Shown here in pieces: positions 59,301-64,000 of a DNA stretch of 64,000 nucleotides (position 1 is its first letter; each line of letters opens with the position of its first letter). Position numbers and translations under genes: made by a program. The notes beneath the pieces were generated by a model. The model saw only the letters and a list, made by a program, of their open reading frames with translations. It was not told the DNA's origin and did not search any database. This stretch comes from Cellulomonas sp. NTE-D12 (lineage in GTDB: Bacteria; Actinomycetota; Actinomycetes; Actinomycetales; Cellulomonadaceae), in NCBI RefSeq assembly GCF_027923705.1, contig NZ_AP026442.1, positions 1,674,001-1,738,000 of the forward strand, written 5' to 3'.

Positions 59301-59948
59301 GGTGACGTTGCGTGAGGTGCCGCCGCAGGTGGACTGGTTGCAGGTCGCGATCAGCTGGTGGGAGTCGGCGTCGTAGATGCTCAGGTTGTAGGGGCCGTCC
59401 AGGGGTGCGTCGGCGGTGGCGGTGACGCTGGCCATGGTGTTGTGCACGTCGACCTGGGTGCGGGAGATCGTCAGCGAGACCGTCCCGGACCAGCCGGTGT
59501 TCGTCACCGCCACCGTGTTCGACGTGGCAGCGACCCCCGACTGCGGAGGTCCCGTTGTTGGCAGAGAGGTGCCCACGAACGCCGTGAACGTCCGTGTGGC
59601 GTTCGTGTCGATCCTGACGGTCGTCCCGATGCTCCCGGAAGCGCAGGCGCTGGAGCCGTTGCCGCAGCTCATGATCAGGACACCGGTGTTGTCGTAGACA
59701 CCGACAACAGTCCCCGGCAGGTACGTGCCGTTGATCGCCGGGCTGAACGTCGCTGTGATCGACGCGGTCGGGTTGTGCACGTCCACCGTCGAAGCCGACG
59801 AGCTCAACGTGACCGTCCCGCTCCATGGGATCGGATCGGCCGCCAGTGCGGCCGGCGCCGCCACCGTGCCGGTGACGATCAACGCCAAGGTTGCGATGAC
59901 CGCGCCCACGAACCGGCCCCAGCCACGACGTACCTGATTCTCGAGCAC
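53388..59948 (-). CDS. Secreted RHS-repeat polymorphic toxin with predicted ADP-ribosyltransferase domain
   Basis: About 2186 residues. A GTG at 59948 after a G-rich ribosome-binding site gives a Sec signal (FVGAVIATLALIVTGTVAAPAALA). Then one diverged and five identical 110-residue Ig-like repeats (WSGTVSLTISRTQVDVHN), a sixth variant, an DPVNTSTGEF DUF6531-type segment, many YD repeats (YTYDAAGR), and the RHS core motif YDPTTGQFLTIDPLL. The C-terminal 190 residues form the toxin: FLYRGLAADH, EFTSWTTDESIARDIA and YNESEVLIKG recall the R-S-E triad of ADP-ribosyltransferases. An immunity gene follows directly. Used in contact-dependent competition. Confidence 0.88.
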   Translation of the reverse strand: MLENQVRRGWGRFVGAVIATLALIVTGTVAAPAALAADPIPWSGTVTLSSSASTVDVHNPTASITATFSPAINGTYLPGTVVGVYDNTGVLIMSCGNGSSACASGSIGTTVRIDTNATRTFTAFVGTSLPTTGPPQSGVAATSNTVAVTNTGWSGTVSLTISRTQVDVHNTMASVTATADAPLDGPYNLSIYDADSHQLIATCNQSTCGGTSRNVTSNNVSTTTNATRHFVAYVAQDAPGNYTLPSNDVRATSNTVAVTNTGWSGTVSLTISRTQVDVHNTMASVTATADAPLDGPYNLSIYDADSHQLIATCNQSTCGGTSRNVTSNNVSTTTNATRHFVAYVAQDAPGNYTLPSNDVRATSNTVAVTNTGWSGTVSLTISRTQVDVHNTMASVTATADAPLDGPYNLSIYDADSHQLIATCNQSTCGGTSRNVTSNNVSTTTNATRHFVAYVAQDAPGNYTLPSNDVRATSNTVAVTNTGWSGTVSLTISRTQVDVHNTMASVTATADAPLDGPYNLSIYDADSHQLIATCNQSTCGGTSRNVTSNNVSTTTNATRHFVAYVAQDAPGNYTLPSNDVRATSNTVAVTNTGWSGTVSLTISRTQVDVHNTMASVTATADAPLDGPYNLSIYDADSHQLIATCNQSTCGGTSRNVTSNNVSTTTNATRHFVAYVAQDAPGNYTLPSNDVRATSGSVHVTNIGWNGSVTLQVRATTTPNWVSVTATATAPLDGPYNLSIYDDSARLVAVCNQSTCGGTSRNTVSNNVSTTPGGHTYVAYVAQDAPGNYTLPTNDVRAISGRLSSAGTGPTSAGETSGGSNPSVACSDRCHADPVNTSTGEFWESTTDLAVTGSGAPLSVVRSYGASRSAVAGAFGYGWSSSLEMQIAISAGASGTTVGNASELRITQENGSSLDFVRGADGTYSAPARVQATLKQNPDGTFVLVRKATQTYRFDASGRLARMEDRNGQGVTLTRDSSGHVTTLSDDRGRGLTLTWSGAHVASAADNTGRTVSYGYSSDGDLTSVTAPDGSVQSYAYDLLHRMVSMTAADGGVTTNAYDTASRVVSQTDALERTTSFAYGDGQTTITDPDGSKTVERYVNGQVISETKAAGTTLEATTYFTYGPTNQVTSQTDALGRIATFTYDDAGNRLSATDPLGRTTSMTYNGFNEPLTVTNPAGETTTFVYDSHGNLQSKTDPTGAVTSFTVNPDGTVASATDATGNVTRYSYDAHGYLASTTDPTGAVTTAVFDAVGRQVSATDPRGNVTGAAPAQYTSTIAYDPAGRPLSTTDPYGSTTAMGYDAVGNVTSSTDQLGQVTTFTYDAAGQRLTATDPNGSVTKWSYDKAGRVATITAPDGGVTSYTYDAAGNRTSSTDADGRVTTSTFDVLGQVVSTTTPSGATTSYTYDAAGQVTKFVDPNGHATTTTYDQAGRPVTVTDALGRAVSTAYDKAGRTTQVTRADGSTLAWGYDAAGRQTSYTDASGAVTKYTYDAAGRLKTTTDTAGRVTAYAYDPAGHQATVTYPDGGTATSTYDRLGRLTGTTYSGTTPATTRAYDAASRVTTATSGSSSTTYVYDGAGRPTTVTTDGATVGYAWTAGGRLATLTYPGGNTVGYSYDAAGQLTKVSDWTGGDYQYSWTKDGQVDTLTYPNGVATHHAYDTAGQTTAITSDTSAGTQLLKLAYAYDNAGQLTSQTADRSTGPRAPPTTATTTSTYTWDPLGQLGQVTGTETGAYGFTSTGQLTQLPDGTTLGYDSAGQVTTRTAAAASDGTPGQVTSYTYNALGQRTGATTGDQATAYAYDQTGKLTSLTDPTGATSTYTYEASGLRSTTTTAAGTQRFVWDSTATVPELLSDGTHQYVYGVGSTPLAQVNADNSVDYLHTDQTGSVRSVTDHSGNVVADSDYSPYGTPTDINDAPVSAVTPFGYAGQYTDPTGLLYLRARYYDPTTGQFLTIDPLLATTHQPYAYTPGNPLQLTDPLGLDWLDNFSDGIAAFGDAITFGGTQQIRRLINYGLNGETEDPANSCTAAYKWGQGIGIATSFAIDGAGLVEFGAKAIAFGKVLHAADEGKTVAKAARAAETADEGSFLYRGLAADHPGLQDAAKGIAEPRGGHASPSLHNGGNTLSEFTSWTTDESIARDIASEGNGPGVVMRIANADDAGFSRVASPDVYNESEVLIKGRVTGADVLPWEPHP
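57871..59520 (-). repeat. Five tandem 330-bp units encoding the toxin stalk
   Basis: The 330-bp unit begins at 57871, 58201, 58531, 58861 and 59191 and is identical, or nearly so, in DNA over all five copies, coding 110-residue Ig-like domains. The identity at synonymous positions means recent expansion or gene conversion. Flanking variants diverge. Confidence 0.9.
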
Positions 59949-60329
59949 GGTCCCCCCAGTCTCATGCGAGCGCGACGAGCCTAGGGAGAGCCCCACTCAT
60001 GCACTGGGGAATGGAGGAAGTTCGCCCGAATGCACTAGCCGCAGCAAGTTCTGCAGACGCTCTCCGGGGCGATGCAGATCGCCACACCCCAGCGCTCGAG
60101 CTGCGTCAACGGGACTGCTAGCGCGGCAGGCGAGGGTGTCGGCCACTGTTCCCAACTACTCGACCACTCCTGACGACGTCTGGATCGGCACGCGACGGCG
60201 GGCCGTGCACGCAGAGGGTCGCGGCCGCTGGGTGCCTCTCAGGGGGCGTCCTCGCGAAGGCCGGCAGCCATCCACCGTCCGGTGAGCCACCACGCCCAGG
60301 GCGCGCAAACGGGCCGCCTCTGCGAACGT
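59949..60329. other. Right-end intergenic region of element 1
   Basis: No supported gene. It should carry the promoter of the RHS gene (leftward), but I could not fix a hexamer pair. It ends at the arm-type site. A GTG at 59996 in the toxin frame is an alternative toxin start. Confidence 0.4.
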
Positions 60330-60349
60330 TCTTCCACGTGTCTTCCACG
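60330..60349 (+). repeat. Integrase arm-type site, right end of element 1
   Basis: TCTTCCACGTGTCTTCCACG, matching the left-end motif at 12079-12098 with one change. It is 23 bp inside att2. Presence at both ends supports the boundaries of the 48-kb element. Confidence 0.7.
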
Positions 60350-60372
60350 CGGACGTATCACTGCAGGTCAGT

Positions 60373-60395
60373 GGGTGCCCCGAGTGGGATTCGAA
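60373..60395 (-). other. Attachment site att2 (junction of tandem elements)
   Basis: A 23-bp exact copy of att1 (11926-11948), again only a T-loop and acceptor strand of a tRNA on the minus strand. It joins element 1 to a second element that starts with its own integrase 138 bp to the right. The complete tRNA is not in the window. Confidence 0.85.
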
Positions 60396-60428
60396 GCCCT
60401 ATTCCCGCATTTTGAACGGTTCGGAATG

Positions 60429-60446
60429 GAGCGGAAGTGAGCGGAA
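60429..60446 (+). repeat. Candidate arm-type site of element 2
   Basis: GAGCGGAAGTGAGCGGAA: two GAGCGGAA copies with 10-bp spacing, 33 bp from att2 and just before the second integrase. It has the same design as the element 1 arm site but a different sequence, as expected for a different integrase. Confidence 0.5.
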
Positions 60447-60532
60447 ATATGACCGCTGACCTGCGACGACGCTCCGGGCGCTAGTGACGCTGAGTTGATG
60501 CGCGCGTACTCTGGCTATGACACGAAAGTGAC

Positions 60533-61702
60533 ATGAATGGCTGGAGTGGGATTATGGCAACTCGTCGAAGCGGCTTCGGTCAGATCGTGCAGCTGCCCTC
60601 GACACGATGGCGTGCCAGGTACACCGTCCCAGGATCGATCCCACAAGTGTGGGTCAACGCACCGGTGACGTTCGAGACCAAGAGGGAGGCGCAGGTCTGG
60701 CTCTCTCGGCAGCACACGGCCGTCGTGGACAAGGTCATCGAACCGCGGGCAGAGGCTTCTCGCATGACGTTCCGCGAGTACGCCAGCGGCTGGCTGGACG
60801 AGAGGCGCAGCGCGTCCGGGCAGCCCTTGCGGGTGTCGACGAGGCGCGGGTACCAGCACCTGCTCGAGCACCAGGTGTATCCGACGCTGGGGGACCGGAG
60901 GTTGTCGGCCCTGACACCGGAGATCATCCTCACCTGGTACCGGTCGATGCTGCCGAACCGGCCGACGTCGCGAGCGCGGACGTACGCGGTGCTGCGCACC
61001 ATCCTGACCACCGCCGTCGACGACGGGCTGCTGCAGAGGAACCCGTGCCGGATCCGCGGGGCCGGGCGATCGGTGCCCGCGACCCCGACCACCGTCGCCA
61101 CCCCGGCGCAGGTCGTCGAGCTCGCCGCGCACGTGCCCGAGCGTCTGGCGCTCGCCGTGCTGCTCGGCGCTTGGTGCCAGCTGCGGAACGGGGAGGTTCT
61201 CGAGCTGCGCCGCGGTGACATCACACCGGAGCGGGTGGCCGTGACCCGTGGCGTCACGTGGGCCAACGGCGAGCCTCACGTGGGCCCACCCAAGACAGCG
61301 GCCGGCGTACGAGTGGTCTCGGTGCCGCCGCACATCGCGTCGGCCATCACCGACCACCTGGCGCGGCACACCGCGGCCGAGCCGAGCGCCCTTCTGTTCC
61401 CGGCGGAACCGGGCGGCGTCCGGCAGATGAACCCGGTGACCTTCTCGTACTACCTCAAGCGGGCGGTAGGCCGGACGTCACTGCCGCCGACGTTCCGGTT
61501 CCACTGGCTCCGGCACACCGGCCTGACGCTGGCCGCGCAGTCCGGAGCGACGATCGCCGAGCTGCAGGCTCGGGCGGGGCACTCCACCCCATCGACCGTG
61601 ATGCTCTACCAGCACGCGACGGAAGTGCGAGACCGTGCGTTGGCCGATGCGCTCTCGAGGTTGGCGGCGGCTGACGCGCTCTCCGCCGTCCACGGCGGCT
61701 GA
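60533..61702 (+). CDS. Tyrosine recombinase (integrase) of element 2
   Basis: A 389-residue integrase related to the first. Arm-binding N-terminus (about 8-65), core-binding domain (about 80-180, FREYASGWLDERRS), and catalytic residues: Arg in CQLRNGEVLELR (near 217), Lys in GPPKTAAGVRV, FHWLRHTG (near 323) and the nucleophile in LYQHATEV (near 359). It shares landmarks with integrase 1 (NPCRIRGAGR versus NPCKIRGAGQ) and probably recognises the same tRNA core but different arms. The start may be ATG 60533 or ATG 60554; the shorter is plausible. Confidence 0.92.
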   Translation: MNGWSGIMATRRSGFGQIVQLPSTRWRARYTVPGSIPQVWVNAPVTFETKREAQVWLSRQHTAVVDKVIEPRAEASRMTFREYASGWLDERRSASGQPLRVSTRRGYQHLLEHQVYPTLGDRRLSALTPEIILTWYRSMLPNRPTSRARTYAVLRTILTTAVDDGLLQRNPCRIRGAGRSVPATPTTVATPAQVVELAAHVPERLALAVLLGAWCQLRNGEVLELRRGDITPERVAVTRGVTWANGEPHVGPPKTAAGVRVVSVPPHIASAITDHLARHTAAEPSALLFPAEPGGVRQMNPVTFSYYLKRAVGRTSLPPTFRFHWLRHTGLTLAAQSGATIAELQARAGHSTPSTVMLYQHATEVRDRALADALSRLAAADALSAVHGG

Positions 61703-62311
61703 AGTGCGCCAGAACCGGTCGTTGGTCACCGGTCGACAGGCGGTACACGGACTACTTCCCAGCCGACCATGGAGCGCCCCCAACGTGCCACCAGATCGTC
61801 CACGCTGACGTTCGCACTCTCGACGAGTTGTGGGACTTTGGCCCATGGTCACTAGAGTTCGTGCCCGCATAGCGGGCGGCTCTGGCGGCAGACACACTTG
61901 GCGTTCCCGACACCTTCGGGCAATGTCGGTGGGCGGCCGTACGGTGGGGCTCGTGGCACAGTGCACAGCACCCCGGGAAGGTCACCGCACCGCAAGCGGT
62001 GCCGCCAACTGCCCCGTCCATGGCGGCCGTTACGGGGGCTACGGGGCTGGCTACTACCCGCCCCGCACCGCTTACACGCCGTCGACCGTCTACGCGCCGG
62101 CGCAGCCCCGGACGTACCCAAGTTACGCCAGTCGGTCATCTGGTCGGAGCGGACGTAGTAGTTCGAGCCGGTCGCGTCGACTGATGGTCACCTACTCGGC
62201 TACCGATTACAAGACGCTCAACCCCGTGCACGAGCAGGTTGTGCGCATTGCCAAGACGGACACCGATCGCCGCGATCTCGGGTCTGCTGCACGGATAGGT
62301 GACAGCGGGTC

Positions 62312-63172
62312 TCAGGCGGCGAGTGCGACCTGAGTGTTCATGATGGTCTCGAACTCGATGGGTGTCAGGCGCCCGAGCCTTTGTTGGCGTCGGCGGCGGT
62401 GGTAGGTCCTTTCGATCCAGGTGATGATCGCGATGCGCAGGTCCTGGCGGGTGGCCCAGCGACGCCGGTTCAGGACGTTCTTCTGCAGCAGCGAGAAGAA
62501 GCTCTCCATGGCGGCGTTGTCGCCAGCAGAGGCGACCTGGCCCATCGAGCCGACCAGGTCGTGGTGAGCCAGGACGCGGGCCACCTTCCGGCTTCGAAAC
62601 TGGCTGCCTCGGTCCGAGTGCACCACGCACCCAGCGACGTCGCGTCGCCGCTGCACGGCGCTGACCAGTGCATTCACCGCGATCTGGGAGGTCATGCGAT
62701 CACTGATCGAGTACCCCACGATCCGGTTGGAGAACACGTCCTTGATCGCGCAGAGGTAGATCTTGCCCTCGGCGGTGGGGTGCTCGGTGATGTCCCACAG
62801 CCATAGCCGGTTCGGCCCGTCGGCTCGGAACTGGCGCAGCACGAGGTCGTCGTGGGCCGGCGGGCCGGCCTTCTTGCCGCCTCGGGAACGCTTCTTTCCG
62901 AACACGGACCACCAGCCATTGCTCGAGCAGATCCGCCACACCGTGCGGTCGCAGGCGACCATCCCGGCCCGGGCCGCCTCGTCGGCCAGGAGTCGGTGAC
63001 CGAACTCCGGGTCGTCGAGGTGGGCGTCGAACAGGGTGTTGGCCAGATGCGCCTGCTCGAGCTCACGAGAGGTCACGGGTGCGGCAAGCCAGCGGTAGTA
63101 CGGCTGCCTGGCGAGCTTGAGAACCCGACACGTCACCGCGACGGGCACCCCGTCGACGGCGAGCTCACTCAC
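62312..63172 (-). CDS. IS3 transposase OrfB
   Basis: A 286-residue DDE transposase: LWLWDITEHPT (first Asp), VVHSDRGSQFRS (second Asp), SAGDNAAMESFFSLLQKNVL (Glu), and C-terminal IERTYHRRRRQQRLGRLTPIEFE. The GTG at 63172 overlaps the orfA stop (GTGA). It lacks only the usual OrfA part, supplied by frameshifting. Different from the OrfB at 42494 though of the same family. Confidence 0.93.
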   Translation of the reverse strand: MSELAVDGVPVAVTCRVLKLARQPYYRWLAAPVTSRELEQAHLANTLFDAHLDDPEFGHRLLADEAARAGMVACDRTVWRICSSNGWWSVFGKKRSRGGKKAGPPAHDDLVLRQFRADGPNRLWLWDITEHPTAEGKIYLCAIKDVFSNRIVGYSISDRMTSQIAVNALVSAVQRRRDVAGCVVHSDRGSQFRSRKVARVLAHHDLVGSMGQVASAGDNAAMESFFSLLQKNVLNRRRWATRQDLRIAIITWIERTYHRRRRQQRLGRLTPIEFETIMNTQVALAA

Positions 63173-63480
63173 GAGCGGGTAGAGCCTTTTCCCGGCAGAT
63201 TCGCCTGGGACAAGTACGCCGCCGCGCGGCGCAGCACCTCGTTCTCCTGCTCCAGAAGACGGATGCGACGGTTGGCCTCGCGCAGCTCGGTCGACTCCGA
63301 CCGGGTCACGCCCGGACGGTTGCCGTCCTCGACATCGGCATCACGCAGCCAGTTGCGCAGACACGACTCGGCGATCCCGAAGTCGGCCGCGACCTGCTTG
63401 AGCGGAGCCTCACCGCGTCGGGCAACCGCCACGACGTCCCGGCGGAACTCCATCGGATAGGGCCTGGGCACGGTGCACAT
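63169..63480 (-). CDS. IS3 transposase OrfA
   Basis: A 103-residue protein: MCTVPRPYPMEFRRDVVAVARRGEAPLKQVAADFGIAESCLRNWL (helix-turn-helix) and a leucine-zipper-like tail (ELREANRRIRLLEQENEVLRRAAAYLSQ). Start chosen at ATG 63480. It overlaps orfB by 4 bp. A closely related N-terminus is in the remnant at 49.9-50.0 kb. Confidence 0.92.
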   Translation of the reverse strand: MCTVPRPYPMEFRRDVVAVARRGEAPLKQVAADFGIAESCLRNWLRDADVEDGNRPGVTRSESTELREANRRIRLLEQENEVLRRAAAYLSQANLPGKGSTRS

Positions 63481-64000
63481 CCTTCCAGCGGGGACCCTCG
63501 TCCCCACAGGTCAGGTGTCACCTATCCGTGCAGCAGACCCCTCTTCCTGTGCCACGCTTGGGATGACCGACAGGGTGCCGCCCTGGATTTCTACAACCAC
63601 CTTGAGCGTCTTGAGGTCAAGGTGTGGTTCAGTGAGAGAGACGTCCCCTTGGGGACCTCGCTCCTGCGGCAGATTGATAGAGGGCTGAAGAACTCTCGCG
63701 CCGGAGTCGTGCTCGTGACGCCCTCGCTGCTCAAGAGCCTGAACGCGGAAGGAATAGCAGACAAGGAACTCTCCGCACTCCTCGCCACCGATCGCGTGAT
63801 CCCGGTTGCCCACGGCACCACGTTCGAGGCGCTGCGGGACGTGAGCCCTTTGCTCGCGGCGCGGTCGGGCCTGAGCACGGGAGAGTCGTCGCTGGAAGAA
63901 GTCGCCGCGAAGATCGCGGATACGGTGCTGCTCGACTAGTTGGTGCAGGAGCGGCACAAGGAGGCGGCAAGCCGCCCGCCGGACCGCCGAGACCGTCTCG

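Larger units (their letters stand above)
11926..60372. mobile_element. Integrated conjugative element (about 48.4 kb), att1 to att2
   Basis: Direct repeats of a tRNA 3' end bound the region. Just inside the left end lie a tyrosine integrase and excisionase, and near-identical 20-bp arm-type motifs occur at both ends (12079-12098 and 60330-60349). The interior holds a MobF relaxase, VirD4/TraG-like coupling protein, VirB4-like ATPase, SCO6880 protein, TrbL-like and DUF6112 proteins, a Tad-type pilus operon, ArdC, and cargo (TIR-like, HEPN, RecO-like fusion, RHS toxin). Three insertion sequences or remnants and several broken genes show partial decay. The minus-strand orientation of the att half-tRNA places the intact tRNA gene to the right, beyond the second element. 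Confidence 0.85.
62280..63540. mobile_element. IS3-family insertion sequence (1261 bp)
   Basis: 25-bp identical terminal inverted repeats (62280-62304 and 63516-63540, starting GGGTCTGCTGCACGGATAGG) and a 3-bp duplication CTC (62277-62279 and 63541-63543). It contains complete orfA and orfB on the minus strand. Related to the fragment at 49866-50067. Its identical ends and intact genes suggest recent movement. Confidence 0.95.
61953..63939 (+). pseudogene. TIR-domain gene interrupted by IS3
   Basis: Exons 61953-62279 and 63544-63939 join in frame once the insertion and one CTC duplication are removed, giving about 240 residues. The N-terminal part starts with GTG (AQCTAPREGHRTASGAANCP, a Cys/His-bearing head) and a Gly/Tyr/Ser-rich linker. 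The junction rebuilds RRDLFLCHAWDDRQ, the first strand of a TIR domain, followed by VKVWFSERDVPLGTSLLRQI, RAGVVLVTPSLLK and KELSALLATDRVIPV. The candidate NADase glutamate lies in the FSERD region. As it stands, both halves are separated and the protein is lost. It belongs to a known actinobacterial TIR protein type. Confidence 0.82.

Noticed and set aside
57871..59520. Regularly spaced repeats considered as a CRISPR array
   Set aside because: The units are 330-bp identical coding repeats without spacers; no cas genes are present.

Overview
The window is high-GC DNA from an actinobacterium, most likely a Micrococcales member of the Cellulomonas kind. The evidence is the very high GC, GTG starts, ATGA/TGATG stop-start overlaps, leaderless promoters and family content such as SCO6880-type conjugation proteins, a Tad pilus and MobF relaxase. 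I cannot name the species from sequence alone.

Positions 1-11893 look like core chromosome. A leftward sulfate/sulfonate assimilation operon runs sir-cysH-cysD-cysN followed by an ABC importer (binding lipoprotein, ATPase, permease cut by the window start). It is headed by a cysteine-rich leaderless mini-ORF. To its right lie a secreted arylsulfotransferase-like protein, then a divergent cysteine-containing wHTH regulator facing a small ORF, folE and an FAD-dependent reductase.

Positions 11926-60372 form one integrated conjugative element of about 48.4 kb, bounded by 23-bp direct repeats of a tRNA 3' end. In order it carries: integrase and excisionase; an IS21 element with a 5-bp target duplication; a Tad-type pilus operon (CpaF, TadB, TadC, pilin-like and TadE/G-like proteins, a LysM-BTAD protein) whose CpaE-like ATPase has lost its N-terminus; cargo with two TIR-like proteins and a RipA-like membrane protein; the conjugation core (DUF6112, TrbL/VirB6-like, SCO6880, VirB4-like, VirD4/TraG-like, a peptidoglycan hydrolase, an ArdC-like protein); a HEPN-motif protein; an IS3 element that splits a small gene; a MobF relaxase with an in-frame amber codon near its start; a two-gene operon of an alpha/beta hydrolase and a protein with a RecO-like C-terminal domain; and a very large secreted RHS toxin with a predicted ADP-ribosyltransferase tip and its putative immunity gene. 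The right end repeats the integrase arm-site motif seen at the left end.

Positions 60373-64000 begin a second element in the same att site: a second integrase, then a TIR-domain gene cleanly interrupted by another IS3 element (3-bp duplication). The tRNA gene itself must lie beyond the right edge. The layout is a tandem array of integrated elements whose conjugation machinery looks partly decayed while the defence and toxin cargo is mostly intact. The best candidates for undescribed biology are the hydrolase/RecO-like operon (50102-52158), the HEPN protein (39034-40941) and the TIR-like pair with a membrane partner (28193-29590).
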